From Gammaproteobacteria bacterium (lineage in GTDB: Bacteria > Pseudomonadota > Gammaproteobacteria > Steroidobacterales > Steroidobacteraceae): a DNA stretch of 64,000 nt. Location of the stretch: positions 1 to 64,000 of the forward strand of contig JAQGOG010000097.1 of NCBI GenBank assembly GCA_028293765.1, written 5' to 3'. Below, piece by piece: positions 18,656 through 26,148 of this stretch; positions within the stretch are counted from its first letter, which is position 1; every line of letters starts with the position of its first letter. The position numbers and the translations under genes are program-made. The notes under the pieces are model-generated. The model saw only the letters and a list, made by a program, of their open reading frames with translations, was not told where the DNA came from and made no database searches.

Positions 18656-19486
18656 TCAATCCGCCTCCCCCAGTCCCCAGCCGCCGTCGATCACGATCTG
18701 TTGGCCGGTGATATAGCCAGACGCGGGCGAAGCCAGGAACAGCGCCAGCCCAGCGATGTCTGCCGGAAAGCCAACGCGGTGCATCGGGACGCTCTTCGCC
18801 ACGAGCCGCTGCAATTCGGGCTCGTGCGCGTGGCCCCCGCCGATATTGGTGACGAAGAAGCCCGGCGCAATGGCATTGACCGTTATATTGTCAGCAGCAA
18901 GCTCCAGGGCGATGTTACGCATCAGATGCGCGGCGCCTGCTTTCGCCGCCATGTAGGCTGCGCCCACGACGGCTTCGCATTTGAGCGCGGCGAGTGAAGT
19001 CGTAACGATCAGCCGACCGGACTTCCGGGGTCGCATGTGACGCGCCGCCGCTCGGAGGGTCGCAAACACGCCGGTGAGATTGATCTCGATCACTTTGTTC
19101 CAGCGCTCATCCGTGTAGTGCTCGAGAGCGCCTGCCAGGTTCCTGGGGCGCCCGGCCCCGACCCACCCGCTCACGAAACCGGGACCCGAGTCGATGCCGG
19201 CGTTGGCAAAAACCACATCGAGGCGACCGTAGAGCGCTGCTGCCGCGGCGATCGCATCATCCAAAGCAGCGTGATCGCTCACGTCGACGACCGCGCCGCG
19301 AACATCCCAGCCTTCGGCGAGCAAACGCTCGGTCTCGACCGTGAGCCGCTGCGAAGCAACGTCGAGCAGCGTGACGCGGGCACCGTTCGTGGCCAGCGCT
19401 TCGGCGAAAGCCAGGCCGAGACCGCTCGCGCCGCCGGTGACGACGACACCATATCCGTCGACGGTGAACAGGCTGGAGATTTTCAC
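18656..19486 (-). CDS. Short-chain dehydrogenase/reductase
   Basis: The 276-residue classical SDR has TGGASGLGLAFAEAL for cofactor binding, Asp in LLDVAS (NAD preference), FANAG in place of NNAG, catalytic Ser in TTSLAAL and YMAAK, and a C-terminal IDGGW. It begins with GTG at 19486 behind GAGGAA. It lies 21 bases after the preceding SDR in the operon. The substrate is unknown; pairing with another SDR suggests successive oxidation steps or a stereochemical inversion. Confidence 0.88.
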   Translation of the reverse strand: MKISSLFTVDGYGVVVTGGASGLGLAFAEALATNGARVTLLDVASQRLTVETERLLAEGWDVRGAVVDVSDHAALDDAIAAAAALYGRLDVVFANAGIDSGPGFVSGWVGAGRPRNLAGALEHYTDERWNKVIEINLTGVFATLRAAARHMRPRKSGRLIVTTSLAALKCEAVVGAAYMAAKAGAAHLMRNIALELAADNITVNAIAPGFFVTNIGGGHAHEPELQRLVAKSVPMHRVGFPADIAGLALFLASPASGYITGQQIVIDGGWGLGEAD

Positions 19487-19507
19487 CGTCGCATTCCTCG
19501 ATGCTCG

Positions 19508-20281
19508 CTAGAACGGGACGTGCTGCATGAATCCGCCGTCGATGTGCAGGTTTTGTCCGACCGTAAATCCGGAACGGGGGCTGGCGAGAAACACCACAGC
19601 ATCAGCTATGTCTTCCGGCCTCCCAAGCCGGCCGATCACGCAGGCGTCTTTCGCCGCCGAATACATCTCGGGGGCTCGGGCTTTGACCCGGTCCCACGGG
19701 CCGCCCTCGAAATAGATAGGGCCGGGCGACACCATGTTGACGCGAATGCCGCGCTTGGCGAGGTCCTTGCTGATCTGTGCCCCATAGGAGATGAGAGCCG
19801 CTTTGCAAGCTCCGTAAGCGTACGCGCCCGGGGCCGGCAGCACCTTCGACATCACCCCTGAGATACTCGCAACAAAGACGATCGCGGCACCGGGGGATCT
19901 GGCAAGGTGCTCGACGACGCGCTCGACTCCGCGCACCGCCGCCAGAATATCGGTCTGATAGCCCAGCTCCCAACCGCGCATGCCGGGCGTTGCCGGCGAG
20001 GCAGTGACGTTATGAACGAAGATGTCCAATCCGCCGAGCCGCTCGACAGCAGAGTCGAGCCAACGCTGATACTGGTCCGCGTCGACCACGTCGACTGAGT
20101 CGCCGATGGCGCGCACGTTCTTCGCGGCGAGCTCGGCTACGGTTCGCACGATGTCGGCGGAAGTACGTGCGCAAATACCGACGTCGACACCCTCTTCCGC
20201 CAGGGCCAGGGCGATATGGCGGCCAATGCCCTTGCCGGCACCCGTGACGATGGCCTTACGCCCTTTGAGCTGCAGATCCAT
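19508..20281 (-). CDS. Short-chain dehydrogenase/reductase
   Basis: The 257-residue SDR has TGAGKGIGRHIALALAEEG, VHNVTASPA replacing the usual NNAG, Ser in VASISGVM, the YAYGACKAA tyrosine/lysine pair (AYGACK), and IDGGF near the end. The start at 20281 is four bases after the lipoyl-protein stop, indicating tight coupling. The altered NNAG motif resembles that of SDRs acting on bulky or branched acyl substrates, but no substrate can be named. Confidence 0.88.
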   Translation of the reverse strand: MDLQLKGRKAIVTGAGKGIGRHIALALAEEGVDVGICARTSADIVRTVAELAAKNVRAIGDSVDVVDADQYQRWLDSAVERLGGLDIFVHNVTASPATPGMRGWELGYQTDILAAVRGVERVVEHLARSPGAAIVFVASISGVMSKVLPAPGAYAYGACKAALISYGAQISKDLAKRGIRVNMVSPGPIYFEGGPWDRVKARAPEMYSAAKDACVIGRLGRPEDIADAVVFLASPRSGFTVGQNLHIDGGFMQHVPF

Positions 20282-20285
20282 GGTG

Positions 20286-20525
20286 TCAGGCAAACTCCAC
20301 TGCGCAGACGACGGCGCCCACTTCGGCAATTTCGCCGGCAGGAACCATGATTTCCAACAGCTTCCCGTCGGCCGTCGCCAACACGTCCTGTGTCACTTTA
20401 TCGGTCTCGATGGCGTAGAGCACATCGCCCGCCTTGAAGGCATCCCCGGGCTGGCGCTCCCACTTGGCGATAGTGGCCTCTGCCATGTTCATACCCACAC
20501 GCACGAGCTTGAGATTGACTTTCAT
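20286..20525 (-). CDS. Free-standing lipoyl-domain protein
   Basis: The whole protein is a single 79-residue biotinyl/lipoyl domain with the lipoylated lysine at 43 in AIETDKVTQDV. It has none of the linker, peripheral-subunit-binding or acyltransferase domains of a full E2. It lies between E1 beta and an SDR gene. A lipoyl carrier without a catalytic acyltransferase would accept the acyl group from E1 but need another enzyme to offload it. In this operon the candidates are not obvious. The reading frame looks intact and there is no following E2 remnant in the 40-base or 4-base gaps. The start is ATG at 20525 with only a weak ribosome site. Confidence 0.85.
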   Translation of the reverse strand: MKVNLKLVRVGMNMAEATIAKWERQPGDAFKAGDVLYAIETDKVTQDVLATADGKLLEIMVPAGEIAEVGAVVCAVEFA

Positions 20526-20565
20526 GGTCGCGATCTCGCGCGCGCGTGCTGAAGCGGGCGTTGCA

Positions 20566-21543
20566 TCAGGCAGCCACGGGCCGCAACAGGGCCAACGCGG
20601 CGTTGGCGATGCCTTCCTCGTTCGGAAACACACGGGCCTCGGCGTTCGGCGCGTACGGCATGGCGACGTCCGGGACAGTTACCCGTTTCACGGGCCCCTT
20701 GAGTGCGGAGAATGCCTTGTCCGCCACAATCGCCGCGATGTGGCTGGCGGCGCTACAGCGGTCCCGTGCCTCATCCACGATAATCGCATGCCCGGTTTTG
20801 CGTACCGAGCGCAGTATGCTTGCCTCGTCGAGCGGAACCAGAGTGCGCGGGTCGATGACTTCGGCGTCGATGCCGAGCGCCTCCAGTCGCTTCGCCGCTG
20901 CGAGCGTGGGCTTCAACATCGTGCCAATGGCGATGAGGGTCACGTCACGACCTTCCCGACGCACCGCCGCCTTGCCGAACGGAACCGTGTAATCGTCTTC
21001 CGGAACGTCGCCGCTGTCACCACCGCGGCCGCTGGCCTCCAGAAAGAATGTCGGATTTCGCCCCCGGATGGCGGTCTTCAGCAGACCCTTGGCATCCGCC
21101 GGGGTTGCAGGCATCGCGACATTGACCCCACCCAGATTCATCAGCAGCGGATGAGGCGAGTCGGAGTGTTGCGCGGCATTGGAGCGTCCGCCGCCGTATC
21201 CGGCCAGGATCGTGATCGGCAATTCGAGTTGTCCGCCGGTCATGAGACGCAGTTTCGCCATCTGGTTGGCGATAGCGTCGAATCCCGTATACAGGAAGTT
21301 CGAGAACATCATGTGCAGCACGACGTGATAGCCGGCCGAAGTGGCTCCCACCGCCATGCCGGTGAGTGTGGCCTCACAGATCGGGGTATTGCGGATCCGG
21401 TTGGCGCCGAAGCGCTCGTAGAGGCCCCGCGTGTCGCCAAAGATCGCGAGCTCGACGTCTTCGCCGAACAGGATCACGTTCGGATCACGCTCCATCTCTT
21501 CAAACAGCGCCTCGTTGATGGCCTGTGTGTATCGCTTGCGCAT
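20566..21543 (-). CDS. Thiamine-diphosphate-dependent 2-oxoacid/acetoin-type dehydrogenase, E1 beta subunit
   Basis: The 325-residue protein is a standard E1 beta (transketolase-like pyrimidine domain plus C-terminal domain). It has RYTQAINEALFEEMERD, VILFGEDVE, PICEATLTGMAVG, HSDSPHPLL and ALGIDAEVIDPRTLVPLD. It forms the alpha2beta2 E1 with the gene 29 bases upstream. Sequence features are shared with acetoin dehydrogenase and branched-chain or pyruvate E1; the substrate cannot be fixed from sequence. The gene follows E1 alpha and precedes the lipoyl protein. Confidence 0.92.
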   Translation of the reverse strand: MRKRYTQAINEALFEEMERDPNVILFGEDVELAIFGDTRGLYERFGANRIRNTPICEATLTGMAVGATSAGYHVVLHMMFSNFLYTGFDAIANQMAKLRLMTGGQLELPITILAGYGGGRSNAAQHSDSPHPLLMNLGGVNVAMPATPADAKGLLKTAIRGRNPTFFLEASGRGGDSGDVPEDDYTVPFGKAAVRREGRDVTLIAIGTMLKPTLAAAKRLEALGIDAEVIDPRTLVPLDEASILRSVRKTGHAIIVDEARDRCSAASHIAAIVADKAFSALKGPVKRVTVPDVAMPYAPNAEARVFPNEEGIANAALALLRPVAA

Positions 21544-21572
21544 CGCGTTCGAACCCCCTCGAGGACGTCGTA

Positions 21573-22592
21573 TCAGGGCGTCTGCCCGGCAAACATCAAG
21601 TCGAACACCAGTTCCGGATCGGCCGGCGCGCTGGCGTGAGAAAATGCCACTGCATCGTTTACGGCTCGCAGCACGCGTGCCTCGACTTCGTCCAGTTTGC
21701 CCTGGGACGCCACGCCGGACCCTAGAAGTGACCGCGCCCAGCGCTCAATCGGGTCCCGTGCGCGCCAGCTCGCGATCTCCTCGAGCTCGCGATACTTGCC
21801 ACCGGCCAACAGCTCCTTCTCGAATTCCATGTGACCCTGGATGCGATAGGTCTGCGCCTCTATGAAGCACGGGCCAGCGCCGGAGCGCGCCACGGCAATT
21901 GCCTCACCGGTCGCCTGCCACACCGCCGCCACATCGTTCCCATCGACGACAGCGGTGTGAATGCCGAAAGCCCGCGCGCGGTCCACGATCTGCCCCGCAG
22001 TCACCTGTTCGGCGCGCGTGAACTCGCTGAATTGATTGTGCTCGCAGACGAACAGGATCGGCAGCTTCCACAGGGTGCTGACATTGAGGCACTCCATGAA
22101 AACGCCCTGATTCGAGGCTCCATCGCCGAAGAAACACACGACGACGCGTCCATCGCCGCGCAGTTGCGCGCCAAAGGCCGCACCGTTGGCGATGGCGAGT
22201 CCCGCCCCAACGATGCCGTTGGCGCCCAGGATCCCCTTGGAGAGATCGGCAACGTGCATCGAGCCCCCCATGCCTTTACAGATGCCCGTACGCTTGCCCC
22301 AGATCTCGGCCATCATCGAGTTGGGATCGCCGCCTTTGGCCAGATAGTGGCCGTGTCCCCGATGGGTGCTCGTGATCCAGTCCTTTGCCTCGAGCTGCAT
22401 ACACACGCCCGTGGCAACCGCCTCCTGTCCGATATACAGGTGCACCGCCCCAGGCAACACTCCGGCGGCGGAATCGATGCTCAACTTCTCTTCCATGCGT
22501 CGAATGAGCAGCATGCGTTCGTAGAGGGCCATGGATTGCGCCTGCGATGGCGGCGCTCCCGGTCGTGCCGCCGCTCCGGTCTGTGCTGTCAC
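21573..22592 (-). CDS. Thiamine-diphosphate-dependent dehydrogenase, E1 alpha subunit
   Basis: The 339-residue protein starts at a GTG preceded by GGAGG. It shows the E1 alpha hallmarks: ERMLLIRRMEEKL, LYIGQEAVATG, STHRGHGHYLAKG, GMGGSMH, and the ThDP/Mg motif FFGDGASNQG ... CEHNQFSEFT. The pattern is close to AcoA-type (acetoin dehydrogenase) E1 alpha. No E3 (dihydrolipoamide dehydrogenase) or E2 acyltransferase gene is nearby, so reoxidation of the lipoyl protein must use an enzyme encoded elsewhere. Confidence 0.92.
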   Translation of the reverse strand: MTAQTGAAARPGAPPSQAQSMALYERMLLIRRMEEKLSIDSAAGVLPGAVHLYIGQEAVATGVCMQLEAKDWITSTHRGHGHYLAKGGDPNSMMAEIWGKRTGICKGMGGSMHVADLSKGILGANGIVGAGLAIANGAAFGAQLRGDGRVVVCFFGDGASNQGVFMECLNVSTLWKLPILFVCEHNQFSEFTRAEQVTAGQIVDRARAFGIHTAVVDGNDVAAVWQATGEAIAVARSGAGPCFIEAQTYRIQGHMEFEKELLAGGKYRELEEIASWRARDPIERWARSLLGSGVASQGKLDEVEARVLRAVNDAVAFSHASAPADPELVFDLMFAGQTP

Positions 22593-22625
22593 GGTCTGCC
22601 TCCGCGTCGTCGTTGCTAAGGACGC

Positions 22626-23486
22626 TTAAGGGGGGAATTGAGCCATGGTGGTCTGGAACGCGGTCTGTGCGGTCGTCTCGAGGTCCCACGTGCGCAGCTC
22701 CTCGGACAATACCTCGATACCGATCGGACCTTTATAGTCCGACGCCGGCAGCTTGGCCAGGAATCCCTTGATGTCGAATTCACCGCGACCGCAAAACTTG
22801 CGATGCGCCGTCGTCTCGGTGACGATGTCCATGCCAGGGGGCGTGTTGCGATAGCCGTCGTTGATCTCGAGTCCCTTGAAGTACTGTCCCGGGAAACTCA
22901 TGACATCATCGTACGGAATACCGAGTTTCACGATGTGCCACAGATCGAAGATGACGCCGCCGTTTTTCTGCGCGGCGCCTTCCACCAGCGCGCGCGCGGC
23001 CGCGAGCGACTCGATGACCGAAAATGGCATCAGCTCGTAGGCAATGACGACATTGCGGTGTGCCGCTTGCCGGCAGAGCTTGCCGAACTCGTCTATGAGC
23101 CTCGGCATGCTGCACGGGGTCCTGGTGAAATCGCCCACCTTGATGTGTCGCGCGCCCAGCTCCTCAGCGGCATCCAGCAGCAGCGTTCTGCGCGCATCGG
23201 AGGCCACCCGCCGCCCGTCGCCGGGTTCGACGAACCAATCCGTCAGAAACTCGATCTCGATGTACTTCATCCCGTTGGCGTCGAGAATCCGCTTCATCTC
23301 GGCATACGAATAGCGCAATAACACGTATTCCAGGTCCGCATGCCAGAGACCCACGCCGCGGAAGCCGGCGCGTGCGGCCGCCTCGATACGCGCCCTGAAG
23401 TCGAACGTGCTGAACTCGAGCGCCGTATGAGGCAGCGCGCCCCCGGCCAACGTCCAGTAAGACGCGAGCAGCTCGACGTTCGTCAC
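22626..23486 (-). CDS. Sugar phosphate isomerase/epimerase-type TIM-barrel protein
   Basis: The 286-residue COG1082-type xylose isomerase-like TIM barrel has likely metal ligands in AYELMPFS, VIFDLWHIVKLG, KGLEINDGY and GIEVLSEEL. The GTG at 23486 with GGGGAC upstream is preferred; another GTG at 23510 adds eight residues. It heads the E1/lipoyl/SDR operon, 33 bases before E1 alpha. Members include IolE, hydroxypyruvate isomerase and dehydroshikimate dehydratase, so isomerisation or dehydration of a hydroxy-keto compound upstream of the dehydrogenase is plausible. A 30-codon relic of a close relative lies at 47392-47481. Confidence 0.85.
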   Translation of the reverse strand: MTNVELLASYWTLAGGALPHTALEFSTFDFRARIEAAARAGFRGVGLWHADLEYVLLRYSYAEMKRILDANGMKYIEIEFLTDWFVEPGDGRRVASDARRTLLLDAAEELGARHIKVGDFTRTPCSMPRLIDEFGKLCRQAAHRNVVIAYELMPFSVIESLAAARALVEGAAQKNGGVIFDLWHIVKLGIPYDDVMSFPGQYFKGLEINDGYRNTPPGMDIVTETTAHRKFCGRGEFDIKGFLAKLPASDYKGPIGIEVLSEELRTWDLETTAQTAFQTTMAQFPP

Positions 23487-23529
23487 GAAAGCGTCCCCGG
23501 TCCAGCGCACCTCATGCGAAATACACCCT

Positions 23530-23557
23530 TTTCGATTCGAAATACGGGTCCGGACCC
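23530..23557 (-). promoter_or_regulatory. Two adjacent palindromes upstream of the isomerase operon
   Basis: TTTCG-ATT-CGAAA (23530-23542) and the perfect 12-bp palindrome GGGTCCGGACCC (23546-23557) lie 44-71 bases upstream of the operon's first start codon. Either could be an operator. No matching copy was seen at other promoters in the window. Confidence 0.4.
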
Positions 23558-23685
23558 TCCCACCTTCGCGATGCGACCGTCGTCTCGACGGCGCTCCTCG
23601 ATGAGGGGGTATTTTTGCGGTGCCTTCAAGAGGATGTCGGGGTGTTGCATCCGGCGCCTTCTATACTGCGTATTCCCAACCGTGA

Positions 23686-24405
23686 TCAGCGCTTTACCAA
23701 CCTGACGGCAGTGGGCGGCGCCGTCATGGGCTTGCGATGCTCAATCATGTTGATGCTTTTTTTGACCGTGTTGACGTGCTCGCGCAGGAGGAACTCGACG
23801 CGCGCGCTCTGTCCCGCCTCGAGCGCTTCGCAGACCGCATGATGCTGCTGATGCGCGAAATACAGGGCATCGAACATCGTCTCCAATTCGGTCGCATCGA
23901 ACGCGATCGCTTCGGCGCTGGCAAAGGGGATGCTGGCATTACGCCCCAGGGCGCCAGCAATGATGGAGCTCCCCGCCTCGGCGACAATCAAGGCGTGAAA
24001 GCGTCCGTTCATCTCGCCGTACGCGGCTTCATCCGTGTCGAGCAGATGCTTCTTTTTGAAGATCTCATCCCCGACTTCGAGGCATCCGCGCAGTTCCCGG
24101 AAAAACTCACGCCCGGCGCCCCGCTCGGCTATACGCCGTGCGGCGAGTCCTTCGAGCACGCCTCGCAGGTCGATCGCGTCGAGAATTTCGCTTTGCGTGA
24201 AGGTGCGAACGATGTAGCCGCGCGTCCCGGACTCAACCAGGAGCCCCTCTTTGGCGAGCACAGGCAGAGCCTGCCGGACGGGCGTGCGCGACATATTCAA
24301 CAGCTCCGCGAGCGTGGCCTCGGCAACCCGCTGCCCCGGCTTCAGGCGACCCCTGAGTATCATTTCCCGAATGCTGACGGTCGCGCGGGCCAGTTGTGTA
24401 TCCAT
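23686..24405 (-). CDS. GntR/FCD-family transcriptional regulator (VanR-like candidate)
   Basis: The 239-residue protein has an N-terminal winged HTH (VSIREMILRGRLKPGQRVAE and LAELLNMSRTPVRQALPVL) and a C-terminal FCD ligand domain with the metal-binding pattern Asp-x3-His near GEMNGRFHALIV and HQQHHAVCEAL. The ATG at 24405 fits the HTH; a longer frame is unlikely. Its promoter holds two GGATCC boxes in the same geometry as the promoters of the LigM-like and DesB-like genes, so it probably represses itself and those genes. VanR, an FCD regulator of vanillate genes in Caulobacter, binds a TTGGATCCAA palindrome. It could also control the adjacent E1/lipoyl operon, but no such box lies there. Confidence 0.88.
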   Translation of the reverse strand: MDTQLARATVSIREMILRGRLKPGQRVAEATLAELLNMSRTPVRQALPVLAKEGLLVESGTRGYIVRTFTQSEILDAIDLRGVLEGLAARRIAERGAGREFFRELRGCLEVGDEIFKKKHLLDTDEAAYGEMNGRFHALIVAEAGSSIIAGALGRNASIPFASAEAIAFDATELETMFDALYFAHQQHHAVCEALEAGQSARVEFLLREHVNTVKKSINMIEHRKPMTAPPTAVRLVKR

Positions 24406-24448
24406 GGTGCTCGATCGGAGCGGATGAGGCTGCCGATCGTGCATCACG

Positions 24449-24474
24449 GGATCCGCTACGTCAATATGGGATCC
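24449..24474 (-). promoter_or_regulatory. Promoter of gntR with paired GGATCC operators
   Basis: Read leftward: GGATCC (24474-24469), four bases, TTGACG as -35 (24464-24459), four bases, GGATCC (24454-24449), and a weak -10 (CACGAT) 17 bases after the -35. The upstream box is the fuller palindrome TGGGATCCCA. The site overlaps the end of the neighbouring secreted-protein gene. Confidence 0.65.
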
Positions 24475-25144
24475 CAGTCGCCGCGGTCTGCTTGTCCGAA
24501 CAGACCTGCTCCGGAATCTCATAGCCCGGGCGCCTCACGTAGTCGGCCTGAAAGTCCCAGGGGTGAGTAAACATTTTCGCATCAGCGATGGTGAAACGGG
24601 CATGCAGTGCCCGGCCCGCCGCGTCGAGTTGATAGCGTTCCGTCAGATGCAGAACGTCGGAGTGCGGCAGGCCGGAATCATCCAGCAGCGTGCCTGCGCG
24701 AAAGCCCGCGGACTCGATGATCAGCGTCGCGCCTTCCCACCGTGCTATTGAAAACCCCAGGTAAAGCGGGTCCGGGTCATCGGGAAGCTGCTCGCCGAAG
24801 TATGCCCTGCGCGGCAGGCGATTCAGCTGGTGAATGAAGTACACGGCCTTGTCCCGTTGCAGAATCTCAAAGGGCTGATTCACCAGCATGAGCCGCGGCA
24901 AGCCCGGGGGCAGACACTTGCTCGTCTCATCGAACGACCGGTCGCCGCGAGCAGCGGCTGCCCGACGCTGCGCATAGATGGCGCGACCCGCCGCGTTCAA
25001 AGGTGGAGCGGCTCCCGCGATGGTGGTCAACCTCGACGGGGAGCGGACAATAGACCAGACGCCGCTGAAGTCCTGCGGTGCCCCCACGGCGAACACCGGC
25101 GCCCCTAAGAGCCAAGTCAACAATAACAGAGTGCTGGCGCGCAT
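24461..25144 (-). CDS. Secreted protein of unknown function (paralogue of next gene)
   Basis: The 227-residue protein starts at the ATG at 25144, which overlaps the preceding stop (TGATG). It has a signal peptide ending VFAVGA. Its body shares with the upstream gene the sequence of motifs CLPPGLPRLM, a central PFEILQ-type strand, GFSIARWEGATLIIES, a hydrophobic-Asp-SGLPHSD motif and a Glu-Arg-Tyr strand. No enzymatic family is recognised. Similar secreted proteins are common in Proteobacteria and Acidobacteria as unnamed families. Co-transcription of two paralogues suggests a heteromer or related ligands. Confidence 0.8.
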   Translation of the reverse strand: MRASTLLLLTWLLGAPVFAVGAPQDFSGVWSIVRSPSRLTTIAGAAPPLNAAGRAIYAQRRAAAARGDRSFDETSKCLPPGLPRLMLVNQPFEILQRDKAVYFIHQLNRLPRRAYFGEQLPDDPDPLYLGFSIARWEGATLIIESAGFRAGTLLDDSGLPHSDVLHLTERYQLDAAGRALHARFTIADAKMFTHPWDFQADYVRRPGYEIPEQVCSDKQTAATGIPY

Positions 25145-25971
25145 CACTTGGCCACCGTCACGCCGTCAACAGGCGCGTTGCGGTTATTTTCTTCGCAGAT
25201 GTATTCCTGCGGACGGATATCAGGGCGCCAGTGATACACACGCCGATAACTATACGGATGCTCCAGGGTGACAGGATCTTCGACGGTCATGCTGAGCTCG
25301 AGCTGCGCGCCGCCGTCGATCTTCCGATAACGCTCGACCGTGCGCAGCTGCGTCGAGTGGCTACTGCCCTCATCGTCGATGAAGGTGCGGTCGTTCAAGC
25401 CGATCGTGTCCACCACGAGCGTCTCGCCTTCCCAGTGGCCGACCGAATCGCCCAGAAAAGTGGGCCGCAGGACGGCAGGATGGGCCCGATTCAGCCAGAT
25501 GCGCCGCACGTTGTGCGCTACCTCGTGCAGGAAGGTGAGTCGATCCGGCGTCTGCACGATTTCGATCGGATAGGGACTCTCCATCAATCGGGGCATGCCA
25601 TGGGGCAGGCACTGGGTGGGGGCGTCCGCTTCCGGAGTGCCGCGATTCTTGGCGCGGATACGACGCTCCAGGATTTTCATATATTCGGGCTTCAGCGGCG
25701 GCGGCACTCCCGGCTCGGGACCGAGCAGGTACTCGTATCCCTGCAGATACCAGACACCCTCCAGATCGTGCGGATCGGGATTGGGCGGCGCCGAGCCCGG
25801 CGGGGCCGCGGTCGCGCCGCGCAGGGGCGGTGTCAGGGCAAGCGTGGCATCACCGCTATCAAGAAGAGTTCGAGGCGCGGGGGCCGCGGCTACGCCGTCC
25901 GGAATTGACAGGACAGTCGTCAACGCTATGGCGCCCATCCAGGCCCAGCGCTCATTGTGTGTCAAGTACAT
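25144..25971 (-). CDS. Secreted protein of unknown function (first of a paralogous pair)
   Basis: The 275-residue protein has an N-terminal signal/membrane segment (WMGAIALTTVLSIPDGVAAA) and the motifs QCLPHGMPRLMESPYPIEI, FLGDSVGHWEGETLVVDT, NDRTFIDDEG-SSHS and VERYRKIDGG. The sequence aligns along its length with the next gene, 24461-25144. No cofactor or catalytic motif is evident. The gene lies downstream, in the same direction, of the LigM-like gene but is separated from it by 177 bases holding a strong stem-loop, so it probably has its own promoter. Confidence 0.8.
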   Translation of the reverse strand: MYLTHNERWAWMGAIALTTVLSIPDGVAAAPAPRTLLDSGDATLALTPPLRGATAAPPGSAPPNPDPHDLEGVWYLQGYEYLLGPEPGVPPPLKPEYMKILERRIRAKNRGTPEADAPTQCLPHGMPRLMESPYPIEIVQTPDRLTFLHEVAHNVRRIWLNRAHPAVLRPTFLGDSVGHWEGETLVVDTIGLNDRTFIDDEGSSHSTQLRTVERYRKIDGGAQLELSMTVEDPVTLEHPYSYRRVYHWRPDIRPQEYICEENNRNAPVDGVTVAK

Positions 25972-26061
25972 CACAGTACACCCGTAGGTGCCGTTCTCCT
26001 GTATGCGGACGTCGCTTACTTACACAGGGCAGTGACACAGCCAACGTGTGCGCGAGTCCGT

Positions 26062-26102
26062 AAGCTTTGCCGACAGGCGTCGTGCCGCCTGCCGCAAAGC
26101 TT
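26062..26102 (-). terminator. Strong intergenic stem-loop after the LigM-like gene
   Basis: AAGCTTTGC (26062-26070) pairs with GCAAAGCTT (26094-26102), and CAGGCG (26074-26079) with CGCCTG (26086-26091), around a six-base loop, with a small internal loop between the two helices. It begins 47 bases beyond the LigM-like stop codon. No U-tract follows on the transcribed strand, so it may be an mRNA-stabilising hairpin rather than an intrinsic terminator. Confidence 0.5.
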
Positions 26103-26148
26103 GCCGAACCCGTCCATGAGCCGCAGGAGCAGCCGAAATACCGTTGCT

